The position numbers were made by a program, and so were the translations under genes. 64,000 bases of DNA from Thermothielavioides terrestris NRRL 8126. Its lineage: Eukaryota > Ascomycota > Sordariomycetes > Sordariales > Chaetomiaceae. This document shows, in pieces, positions 1 through 11,300 of this stretch. Numbering within the stretch: position 1 is the first letter of the stretch; every line of letters starts with the position of its first letter. The stretch spans positions 3,348,001 through 3,412,000 of the forward strand of contig NC_016457.1 in assembly GCF_000226115.1 (NCBI RefSeq), read 5' to 3'. The notes under the pieces were generated by a model that did not search any database, was not told where the DNA came from, and saw nothing but the letters and a program-made list of their open reading frames with translations.

Positions 1-1605
1 CCTATTTTTATTATATACCCCCTTCTCTCTACTATAAACCTATCTTCCTTCTACTTATATATTGATATCCCTCTTATTACTCTACCTTATATATATTTTC
101 TTATCCCTATACTTCTATCTTATATATATTCTTGTCCTTTACGCTTATACCTTATATTCTACTTATTCTATAGGTTGTACCTACTATATTCTATTCCATA
201 TATATCCTTAACCTTCTTATAAACAACGACGTCTATACTACCTCTACTACCTTCTATTGTATATCTATATTATACCCAGCTTATTCCTACAACTCCTTCT
301 TCTTATATATATTTAGCTTCTTTCATATAAACGCCCTATATATACCTCGTCTACCTATATAGCGTCTATAGTAGCTTTTTATTCTCCTTATAATTGTAAT
401 ATATTCCTAAGACTTATCTACTTTTATTTCCATTTATACCCTCTAGAATATTGACTATAGTTTGTTCAATAGTAGTAGGGAGGGACGTTATCCTAGGGGG
501 GACAATAACTAGGACTGTAATATATATTATCCTATATTAGGCCTACTTTAGCCTTAGACTAGAAGCTAATAGTGTCTTAGATAAAACTACAACAACTATA
601 GCAATTCTTTTTGCTATACTATTAGCGGCTATATCATTAAGGGCAACTCCGATAATAAGGATACGCTTTCCCTAAAGAGGAGGGTAATATCTACCTAAAC
701 TATATTAAGTGGCTTATATATAGCAATTTTATCTAATACGTTTAGAGCTATAGAGAAAGATATATAGAGTATACTAAGTTGTATACCAAGTACTATTAGG
801 ATTTAGCGCTCTAGACAACTAACCCCTCCTTATATATAGGCTGAAAGTGTCTAATCAAATTCTATACTAACAACGAAACTATTATAAAGCCTATTTATGA
901 AAAAACCGAGACTACGCTAGCCTACTATACTATCCTAAAGGCCTTATTTATTGCCCTTTTCTATAGCTTCTATAGTATAGTCAGTATAGCCCTTGTACAT
1001 CGATCTCTAGTATATTTAGCCTTCACTTTTAATATACCCCTAATCATCTCCTCTACGCCCTCCACCCTAGGTTAGCGAGGAGCCCTAGTTTTATACTAGG
1101 CTCTTTAAAACAATCTTGCTATATAGTACTATAGTCGTCTAGTTAAGTATATAATGTAGTATCTCGATTCTTCTTAGTGAAAGAATTAATATATTATAGA
1201 AGCTATCTATACTATAATATAGTCTTAAGCGACTATTGTTAAAATAAACTTATATCTTATAGACTATATTATCGCTTTTACCTTCCCCTCGCCTATCTAT
1301 ACTCTTTAAAGGACCTACCTCTGTTACTTACCCTATATACGCCTACTCACCTTCGACCTATACTGTAGTCAACGCCTATCCTCCTCTATAGAGGACATTT
1401 TATACGCCTATTAAGCGTATATACCGGTCCTACCTTAGACCCCTTACGTCCTTGCTCCGCCTTTTTATATACCTACTCCGCCTATATACCCGTTTAAGGA
1501 TAAGGAGAAGGACCTTTCTAATATAGGTCTAGTTATAGACTTTAAATCAATGACGCTACTTATATATCTTATCGTTTTTTTATATATAGTTATATTCCAC
1601 CTAAC
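1..1605 (-). mobile_element. Ty3-like family G2, copy D, left fragment (RIP-damaged)
   Basis: This AT-rich stretch has no usable reading frame. It matches, in the same orientation, the PPT-side internal region of copy E (about 22850-24545) and of copy F (about 30900-32521). Shared landmarks are a CTTTTTATT block (near 375, 23310 and 31315) and a TTTTTATATATAG block (near 1580, 24515 and 32500). It stops at CTAAC (1601-1605), where copy E begins, and resumes after the second CTAAC (29851-29855). The element's own LTR would lie left of the window. What the region encoded is unknown. Confidence 0.72.
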
Positions 1606-1780
1606 TGTAATATGCTAGCCTTATAGCGTATGCAAATAAGCGTACAATGTTCTATTCAACTACCTTAAGGAAGGAAAAAGGAGAAGTATAGGCTGCAGTC
1701 CCTGTGCGCAGAGTTTTTTAGGGGCTCGCGAAGTGGGTTTAGACCAACGTTATTCTGGGCGCAAGGCGGGCCTGCTATAG
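1606..1780 (-). repeat. G2 copy E 3' LTR, outer part
   Basis: These 175 bp match the start of the LTR at 29602-29850 (TGTAATATGCTAGCC here, TATAATATACTAGCC there). The LTR is interrupted after ATAG (1777-1780) by G1 copy A and continues at 22478. Removing copy A and one ATAG restores the same sequence as the uninterrupted LTR around 29770. Confidence 0.85.
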
Positions 1781-2281
1781 TAAAGTGGTGCAAAACCTCC
1801 ACACTGACCTACCCCACCACACCTAGAACCAGGCGTACGAGATAGCTTCCAAAGGAATACAGTGTCCCTCTGGACAGATGAAGATAGTACGTATCAAGTA
1901 GTAGGAAGGCTGTCTTCCAAGAGGAAGACATATAGCTTAGATATATCTAATAGGATATAGCGAAAATATAAGAAAGGACAATAAGAATGCGGTCAGAGCT
2001 CAATAACTTAGATACCTATCGTCTAGACAAAGGTAGAATAACAAAAGGAGAGGTTTAATAGCCTTCCTAGAAGAAGGAGAACCACTAACGTAGTGTCAAC
2101 GAATATATATTAACAACTGCTTAATGTCTTACTTTTTAATAAAGAAGATAGGCTTAGCCTACTTAAATATATATAACTAGAGGGTTAGACCTCCCCTAGT
2201 AACGAATACAACGCTCTAAGACAAATAGAAAAATAGAAAAACTAGGTCCCCTATATCTAGGTAGTCTATCACCCTAATCTA
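1781..2281 (-). repeat. G1 copy A 3' LTR
   Basis: This 501-bp LTR starts TAAAGTGGTG (from TGAAATGGTG, as preserved at 62861) and ends CCCTAATCTA. Next to it, at 2282-2293, is the complement of a purine-rich tract (minus strand AAAGGGAAGTG), the PPT. Confidence 0.88.
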
Positions 2282-4945
2282 CACTTCCCTTTCGAGCTTG
2301 CTATACACTCCTATAGGCAAGCTTGTACCTTAAAAGCTCTCTAATATATACCTCTTATCGTCGCTACTCCTTAAGTTGCTCTCTATATATAGCTCTCTTA
2401 GTTTACAAAGGTCTAGCTAGCTATAGTAGTTGATTATACTATCTCTCGTACTCCTCTACCTCCTTGATATATACGTCCTAGCCTTGCTACTATACTAGAT
2501 ATTTATACTTATAGACGAAGGCGTAGTCGTATAGGTTGTATAGTAGTAGGCGAAGTAGATGTCTAAGCTTTATAGGTTCTTTACGAAGGTGCTTACTATA
2601 GTACTATACTAAGGGTAACGTTCAGCTAAATAACGTAGATAATCCTTATGCCTAAAGATACTTCTATACTAGAGTATAAAGTATCTTAAGGTAGTCTAGC
2701 CTCCTTATAAGCGTATAAATAAATATCTCCTCTTCCTAGAGGTAGGGATTAAGTACTATCTTCTTAAGGGCTACTTATACTAATGCCCTAAGGTTCTTAA
2801 CTAGGTTACTACTAAAAAGGCGCTTATAGTCCATCTTGTCTATAAGGGTATCGACAAGCCTTTATATTGTAATCGCTTGCAATGTAGCAATCTCTATAAT
2901 CTTAGCTTCGACATCCTACTAGGTCGATATATTGTTAAGATCCTCTATAAATGCTATTAGTAGACCTAAAGCAACTAGCTAGTCCTCTAGTTAGAAAGGT
3001 AGAATAGTACTAGGTACTAGAAATGTACCCTATAGCTATTGTCTAAGGTCGCCTATAGGGTCTTATAAGGGTGGTACACTACTAAACTGTCTATCCAACG
3101 GGAGTTCTACGACCCTATAGTAGTATACTTAGTACGCTATATCCTTCTTTAACTAAGGTGTAAAGATAATTTAAGTAGTAGCGATTACTCCTTTTTCGCT
3201 CTAGTTAGGGAGCTAGGCTTCTCTAAACGCTACTAAGTATATAGTTAAGATCCTAAGTTCTATATTACTAAAGTGGTTATAGAGATATATAGATAGGTTA
3301 TCGAATTCGAGGACATCGAGTATAAACACGTCGTTGGCTTAGAGGACTTCGATCACCTCGTCTTCGTTGTACTCTAAGAGCGTAGACTATATAGGTTCTT
3401 AGGTCGAAGACAATAGGTCTAGAGGGAGCTTATACATCTTCCCTTCGTTCTACTACAACGAAGGGATTCCTTTAGCGTAGAGTAGGTAATCCTTAAAGGT
3501 ACTAAGAGTATTCCTATAAGCTCCTAACTACAAATGTAATATATACTACTATATAACTATCTTACTATCTCCTTAGTATAGTCGAAGCTAGGGTAGCCTA
3601 AACTACGTTTGTCCGTCTAGAAGGTAGGGCCAAAGCTCTTAAAGAAAGGCCTATATAAACTTAAAAGTAAACTATCTACACTCTTATTCTAAACTTTGCT
3701 AAGGGCAACGGATAATAATCTCCTTATATCGCTACAACTAAGGGAACCTATAGATAGACTAGAAAGTAATCTAGACTTCTAACAAAATGTTAGTATATAT
3801 CTCTATACTTTTGAGTATAGAGTCAAAGTAGTAAAGCTAGCCTATAACTTGGTCGAAGATCGTAATAGCCTAATACCTTTTGTCGACGAAGCAAAGGAAG
3901 ACCTAGAAACGACAACGGTTAGTAATAACCTTTTAGTTAGACTAGTGGAACTCCTTTAGTATAGGACTAGTATCTAAGACAGGCTATAGGTAGAACTAGA
4001 GATAGTCCTTATAAGGATAAAAGAAAAACTATATAACGTCTAGGATTATCTAGCCCTCTAGCTATTCCTTAGTAAGTAGTATACCTTCTATATTGAAAAG
4101 CAAAATACCTATATCTACGAAACTGACCTTAAAAAACCGATCTATTGTATACCTTCCCTTTAGCTAGCCTAGGAATAGGTAGCTTACAATCTTAGGGTTC
4201 GCGCTAAGCTAAGGGCTCTGAATCTAGTTAGGCCGCTAATTGATTATATCTTATAGATACTTCTTTAGGGTTTATAGAAATAAAAAAAGCTTATAACTAG
4301 TCTCCCTAGGGTAACTTAGTATCTTTAAGTCTAGCTCTTGCCCTATAAGAGAGGTATAATACTTTACTTGATCGCTATCTTCTATAAGCCTCTACGAACC
4401 TAGTGGTATATAAAACTTAAGCTCTCTAAGCAGCTACTTCCATCCTAGGGCAGCGGTTATATTAGCCTAAGATTATATAGGCCCTATAAAATTAGGAATC
4501 CTACAACAACCTATAGCAATATTTACAATAATATATAAAAATTTAGCTCGATAGAAAAGTCGCTCTCTAGATAGAAAGATCTAGACCGATTAAAGCGATT
4601 ATAAGAAAATCCAAGGCGTAGTAGGTAAAATAGAAGAAATGGTCGATTATAAAAGAACTAGCAAAAGGATTAAGAAAAAGGGGTAGGTAAGCCTTCGAAG
4701 GCAAAAGGGCTACTTAGCTCTTTCTTAAACTAGGTAAAAGAAAACGGATAAGGCTTATAGCGCCTACTGATTAGCTAGAAATAAGCGTCGCCCCCTAAAT
4801 TCTTAAGGCCTTCCTCTTCTCTTTATTATCCTAGAAGCATTTTCTTCCTCCAACCTTCTTACTACCTTATTCTAGTGCCTTCGTCTCTTTAGGCAGATTA
4901 GGTTCTTAGTAGTCGAGTCTTCTACTTCCCTTTCAAATTTATATA
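2282..4945 (-). pseudogene. G1 copy A second ORF with Ulp1-like (C48) protease domain, broken
   Basis: This minus-strand remnant matches the ORF downstream of pol in copies B and C. The frame is closed by many TAG/TAA codons and cannot be translated as it stands. Around 3680-3880 it holds the equivalent of the HWAIT...YYFDS segment; here the His-Trp pair has mutated to Tyr-stop. The codon at 3678-3680 is still TGT, in the context QSLE-stop-EC-R. Copies B and C have TAT (Tyr) at that position. This copy therefore preserves the likely catalytic cysteine. The C-terminal part is glutamine- and charge-rich. Domain family membership is inferred from residue spacing. Confidence 0.6.
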
Positions 4946-6359
4946 TAGCTCCTATATATAAATTTGTAATTTAGAAACTATAATGCTAAGTAGCTAGTAT
5001 ACCTATAATATATTGTAGGAAATTACTAATAAAGTAAGCGACTAGAGGCTACTATTATATAGGATTATAAACCGCTAGATCGATCTTTCGCTAATACCGA
5101 AAACAACGATCTTTATAGCCTAGAAGTATATCTAGGTAGTCCAAAGTAAGATAAAGGATCCGCTAATACTAAAAGATAAACGCTATACTAACAAGTATAC
5201 TATAATCTTAGTTAAATATAAGGCTATCTATAGTATAATTAAGATCTTCCAACTAAATATTAGGCTACTATATATCTAGTAGGTTCTACTAAGCAATTAG
5301 TAAAATTAATGTAGGATATAGCGATCGGTTTATATCGACAATAAGCTAGTTAATATAATTGAATAGTACTATAACACCTTAGTTCTTCGTCTAATGTTTA
5401 TAGAGTATTACAATAGTAGACTATTTAGGTATTGAATATATTATCTTACTATACACCTAAACCGAGCTTCGGCTTTCTTAATCTAAGTATAAGATCGTAA
5501 GTAAGTGCTACACTTCCCTTTTATACTTGCCCTCTAGGCAAAGGAAAACTAACACTCCTATAGTAATAAAGTTCCTTACTAAAGCTATAAACTTTTGTAC
5601 TAACGTTCGACAACTCCTTTTAACGAAGATAGGGATATCTATATAACTTAGCCCTTTAATAGCTATACTTCTTTTACTCCTCTCTTTACTAACAAATATA
5701 CTAACTATATTTAGTTGGAGAAGGAATATATCTAGACTTATATCTATAAGAACGATTAGAAGCACCTAGCTTAGGACTTGATCTTATAGGGCTACCTTTT
5801 GTATAATCCGAAGAACGATCCTAGGCTAAAGCTACGCCTAGAAGAGGTAGGCTAAGAGTGGTTTACCCTACTAGAGGATACTATCAAAGAGCAAATAATA
5901 TAGTACTAGGCCAACTGTAAAAGCTTATATTGCTAAGAGATAGAGACAATAGATAAAGATAGATAGGGGGTAGGATATAGTCTAGGAGCTTAGCCTATAG
6001 ATAGTAGATTAAGAGACTATATACCCTAATTATAGATTTTTCTTAGCCTTAGCTTTAGCTCTAAGAAACTTAGTCCTATATAATAGAAACTATCTATCTA
6101 GAGGATAGAAATGAAAAGAAAAAGGTATAAATGACTATAAGGCTTCTAAGAGTAGGGCTACCCTTTAGGAAGAAAACTTAGGTACTAGCGAAAAAAGAAT
6201 AAGATCTTAAGGGCTAAAAACGAACAAAGGACAATAGATAGACGAAGACTAAGTAAGACGTAGCTAACAAAGATATTATTAGTAAGTAGGAGGCTAATAT
6301 AACAATAGGTATTAGGAAGGAAATATAGCTAAACGCTAATGAAACTATTAGAGACAGTA

Positions 6360-7998
6360 GCTTCTATGCCCTCCCCCCTTTCTAGAATGTACGTCCCTAT
6401 ATATTTAGAGGGCTAGTATTAAAAACCGGGTAGCTTTCTATAGAGGATTTCGACGATAAGCTCCTAACAAGGTCGCTCTTTCTTTACCCCTTTTATAGTC
6501 GAGCGAGTCTAGCTAGCTTAAAGCGCTATAATATAATTAGGGGTTTCTTCCTTAAGGACCTCCTCCTTAACTATAATCGTAGTATCTTCTACGACTATTT
6601 ACATAGTTTCCTCCTTTAGTAGACTATCGCTATAAGTATAATAAAGATTATTAAGATAGTATTGCCAACTAGCTAAGGCACTATATAGTTCGCTACTATA
6701 AGGAAGCCCAACTAGTTAACTACTATTAGAATTCTTAGCCAATTAATAAAGGTAACAACCTATAGTCTAGTCACTAGTATTCTAGTTGTCTTTAGCGGTA
6801 CTAGACCCCTCTTCGCTATCCTTATAGAGCTTTAAACGACTATCGAGGTAGTAGTATTCTCCTTAGAAGTGTCTAGTATATATCTCCCTATCGTAGTAAG
6901 AGCTTAAGCGACTGTTAAGTCGGTATATTTTACTATTATAGTGCGCTAAGGTAGCTAAGCCTTAGCTAGCGCTAAGGTTAGGGTTAGCTCCTCTACTATT
7001 CTATGCTTTGCTATAGCGACCGTTATAGTAGTATTCGTCGTTGCTATACCCCTCTAAGCAAAGGAATAGGTTTACATTGTCTACTTCTAGCTAGACGTTA
7101 TCTAGCTTAAAGAACTTCTTTATATAGTTTGAAGGATATAGTGTCTAGATAGGTATATCGTCTAAAGTCTCTAAGAAGTAAATATCCTAGTCTTTAATTA
7201 TATGAATATAGAATAGGCTAAACTAACGATACTCTAGCTTCTGAACTAAGTTTATATCTAGTTAGTGCACATTGTTATAGACGAGGACGAGATTATTAAT
7301 AGATATAAGTGTATTTTCTAGGCGAAATTTATATCTATAGGCCTTATTATAGCGTTTAACTATCTTTTTATAGGCTATAGCAACCTATTTAGTAATAATC
7401 TTATAATTATACTCTACTTCCTAGAGGATATAAGTATAGAAGGCAATGAGCTTTGTATAGCGTCTAGTAGGATCCTCTCCCTCTATTTGGGTATAGACAG
7501 AGTCCTAGGTAAGAATTCGCTATATAGGAATATTAAACTCGACTAGACTAATAGGCTTATAATTGTAGGTAAGAAAGAAGGGAGATATCCTATAAGAGCC
7601 TCTAATAGTTATATAATCTATATATAAGATATATAGAAGAAGCTCCCTCTACCTCTTTCCTATACTATTAGTTATCTTTGTAAATAAGGTAGTAATTGGG
7701 ATATAGCTAGCCTCATTTACACTATTTATATACAAATTATATAGCGAGATAATAACTCTCTTAATACCCAATTTACAAAGAATCTCCTTGACTTTGCCTT
7801 TAAACTTAGAGCCTCTATCAACAACTATAACTATAGGGTAACCCTAGCGATAAAAGATATACTAGGAGATAAAGGACTTGATAGATTTAAAGGACTTGTT
7901 TAGTAGGATCTTAGCCTTAACGTATTCTATAAGATCGTTGTAAGCCTCGACAAGGAAATACTTCTTCTCTCTATAGCTAGATGGTATATATTAGATGT
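6360..7998 (-). pseudogene. G1 copy A integrase C-terminal part (pol fragment)
   Basis: This is the minus-strand counterpart of copy B about 40160-41640, covering the end of the integrase core and the downstream pol tail. The pol frame is shattered by stop codons. It ends at GATGT (7994-7998), where the copia element is inserted, and the homology continues at 15563 after the second GATGT. It encoded DNA integration functions of the G1 element. It cannot be functional now. Confidence 0.68.
7994..7998. repeat. copia target-site duplication, left copy (GATGT)
   Basis: GATGT here and at 15558-15562 flank the copia element exactly. With one copy removed, the joined flanks match the uninterrupted reverse complement of copy B around 40165-40175. 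Confidence 0.95.
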
Positions 7999-8180
7999 TG
8001 TCGCGTGCTAGTGCACACGTGACTCTATCTGCCAGGCTCCCTGCGCTCAGGGGGCACATGTCAGCTCTGCCCACACATGTATATAGACCTCGGCGCTCCT
8101 CCCACCCAGCTTGAGAGGAGCACCTCTCTCAATACACATGCCTCTGCATCCTGCATGGCCCCACTTCGCTGCTCTTCTCA
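7999..8180 (+). repeat. copia 5' LTR (182 bp)
   Basis: The LTR starts TGTCGCGTGC and ends TTCTCA (TG...CA). It is identical to 15376-15557 except at 8174. It would carry the promoter for the genomic RNA. Confidence 0.96.
8080..8086 (+). promoter_or_regulatory. Probable TATA box in copia 5' LTR
   Basis: TATATAG occurs in the context CACATGTATATAGACCTCGG, inside the LTR about 95 bp before its end. The same motif and context are kept in the diverged solo LTR at 50645-50838 (minus strand GTGTATATAGATCTCAG). This supports a core-promoter role. Confidence 0.6.
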
Positions 8181-8191
8181 GTTATGAGCCC
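8181..8191 (+). promoter_or_regulatory. copia primer-binding site (half tRNA-iMet type)
   Basis: GTTATGAGCCC directly abuts the LTR terminal CA. Its complement, GGGCTCATAAC, matches the anticodon arm of initiator methionine tRNA (anticodon CAT). Priming from a cleaved initiator tRNA is known for Drosophila copia and yeast Ty5. The first eight bases also pair perfectly with CTCATAAC at 8207-8214, so the site can fold into a hairpin with an 18-nt loop. Confidence 0.75.
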
Positions 8192-8357
8192 GGTTCGCGC
8201 ACAACACTCATAACAGCGGTGTAGCCCAGTTGGGGCCATCCTTCTTCTTTTCTCCAACAACCACTTCCAGTTTTCTCGATCGTCAACAACTCCCACAAGT
8301 TCACATCACCCCCATCGTTCAGTCTGAACAACGCAGCACACCTCAGTTTGCTTCAAG

Positions 8358-11300
8358 ATGACACTCGAAACTGAGAAAACCGTCACCGTTGCTGTTGCAG
8401 CGCTTCCAACCCTCGACAGCCCCAAGGACTGGCCAAGATGGATCTCTGCTGTTCGCCAAGAGGCCAACAACCTGCGTGTCTGGCACATCATCGACCCAGA
8501 CACCGAGCTCGCCACCGAGGCTGAGATGCTCGGCCTTCCTGTGCAGCCCACCCAGGGTGCGGCACGTCAGGCGGTCCAGGACCGCCATCTTCAGGCGTGG
8601 CACACTGCACTGCAAGCCTGGAAGGCAGCCGATCCCACCACCCGTGGCGAGGAACCTCAGTCAACCAATCCTACTGAGGAGGAGATCCGCCGTGAATTCC
8701 TCAAGCTGTGCGAGGCGTTCTCGAAGTCCGCCATCGACACTGCGGCGTTCCGTGCCGTCAACAAGCTCCGCGAGATGATCAACGTGTCTGTCAGCGACCG
8801 CTACGCACACACCGCACACGACATCATGGAGGCCGAGAACGTCACCGGCACACGCGGGTTTATACAGACGCTGCGCAAGATTATCGCACCCTCCAACAGC
8901 GCTACTTTCACTGCGCTTGCCGAGGAGTACGCAACTGTCCTTGCCAGAGGCAGCCAGAGCGGCGTCGAACCCAGGACCTGGATTCTCGAGTACATGTCGG
9001 TCCTCCACCGCGCAAGGGCGGCCAACATCGCCGCAGTCACCGACGCAACAGCCGTCACCACATTCCTCAAGACTGTGCAGAGACGCTTGGATCCAGAGTG
9101 GGCGACTCGCATGCTGAAGGATATCAGTGTGACTGAGAAGCTCGGCGGCAAAGGACCAACCCTTCTCGACTTGGCTCTCTCACTCGAGGCGATCCTCCAG
9201 GCTGAAGCGGTGGTCCACCCGAAGCCTGGAGCCTACCCCGTGCTTCCAGGAGCGCAGAACGGTCAGAAGGGCAGTCAGAAGCGCAAGAAGAACCGCGACT
9301 GCCCGTGCAAGCCGAAGACTTTTCGCCACTGGTGGTTTCCCTCGGAATGTCGGCAACTTCGGTACGCTCTGACAGGGGAATCCCTGAACGGCGTGACGCT
9401 CCCAAACGACGCGGTGAATGCAGTGCGCCAACGATTCGCCAAGGAGCGCTGGAACGACCTTCGAGTGGAGCTCCAGAAGCTCGGTTGGAAGATCCAGAAC
9501 GCATCGTCAAACGCCAAGACCACTAGTTCCAATAGTGGCGCGGGTCCTTCATTTCCGGGAGCGCTCCAGGTGCACGCTGTCATCGACCCAGCGATCGCAA
9601 GCGAGCTCGAAGGAGCGCGTGGCGTGTTCGCATCTCTCGAGTTTGGCCCACACCCGCTCAGCAAGTGCATTCTGTTTGACAACTGTGGAGCGGTCAATCT
9701 CGTCAATGACAGGGCTCTCCTTGTCCCTGGCACGTTCGTCAAGACGAGCGGTGAGACTGTTGAGGCAGGCACCACATCCTTCCCAATCTCTGGCCGCGGC
9801 AAATGGATCATCAAGAACGTTTTGAACGGCGCGCGCGGCCCGAACACTGAGGACCTTGTCATAGACAACGTTGCTGTCGTCGAGGGCTTTCACGTCAACA
9901 TTGTCTCTGAGAGACGCCTTCGAGCGCAGGGCGCTTGGTACTGCGGTCTGGATTGCACGCTGCGTTGGGGAACTTTGGAGAAGAGTATTGTACTCAGGCA
10001 GCTGGTCGAGAAGTTCAACCTGACCTTCTTGCAATACAATGCTCTTTCCTCCTACTCTGATGCCCTTCGGGTGCTCCCCAGAAGCTTTGCCGGACTTGTG
10101 ACTTTGAGCGCTGCAGTTGTGAAGAACTTTGGGAGGAGCAGGCCCTCCAAGGACCCGCTCCCAGAGAGAGAAGACCCAGCTGCTCTCTGGCACATCAGAT
10201 CTGGTCATCTGAGTTCAGAGGCGCTGGAACATCTCGTCTTGAACGCCAGAGGTGTGCGGATTCGCGGGCCTCGCAGACTGGAATGCGAGGTATGCGCGCA
10301 GGCATACGCGGAACAGGTTATTTCGCGCCGCCCACCATCGAAGCCGTCACCACGCCCATTTTGGAGGGTCTCTTGGGACCTGTTCGACTTTCCGAGGGCA
10401 CTTGACGGCTCGAACTGGCTGCTGGTCATCAAGGACGAGTACAGTGGGAAGCTTTTCGCGACTCCACTCATACGCAAGACGCACGACAGTGTGTACGATG
10501 AGCTCGTCCGCTTCGAACGCTGGGTGAAACGCCAATTCGGGCTGCCCATCTGCAAGATCAGGCAGGATGGCGACACCAGTGTCATTGGCATCAAGGGATA
10601 CACAGCGTACGAGCTCTGGGCGCAGGAGCAGGGCATCGACTTGGAGGTTACGCCTTCGGATACCAAGGAGCCCAACGGCGGTTCAGAACGCGCAGGCAAA
10701 GAACTTATCACAAAGAGCCTTGCAATGCTCACGGGCGCCGGACTTCCTCAGAACCTGTGGCCAGAGTCGACGGTTGCAGCTGCGTACTTGCACGGCATAA
10801 GCCCAAGTCGCGCTCGCAACTACCGCTCACCGAACGAGGTGCTCGACTCTTGGTTCAGACACTGGTTTCGCTGGTATCAGCCCGGTCTCGTGCATTCCCT
10901 GACTGCCGACCTGCGCCCTAACTGGGGCGGCGTTTATGCGTACGGCTGCCGAGCGTACCCGCTGACGAAGGAACGCGAAAAGGGGATTGAGAGGCGTGCT
11001 GGGAAGGTCAAGCCCAGAGCGCACATCGGGTATCTTGTTGGATACAGGGCGTCCAACATTTACCGCATCTGGGTACCGAAACTCAGGAAGGTCATCACAA
11101 CGCGCAACGTGACCTTTGACGAACGCACGTTCTACCGGGAGGGAGAGGAGCAGCTTGATGCTCAATCGGTGGCAGTCGCCAGAAAGGTTGTTGAGCTCAT
11201 CGAACTCCCCATAGAGCCTCGGGACGCCGAGGCAGTGCCGTTCGGAGTTACAGATGCCCATGAAGACCCAGTGACGGTTCCCGGCTCTCCAGGACATCTG

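Noticed and set aside
5508..5765. 85-codon minus-strand ORF in G1 copy A
   Set aside because: Lies in the conserved spacer between pol and the second ORF; copies B and C do not keep it open.
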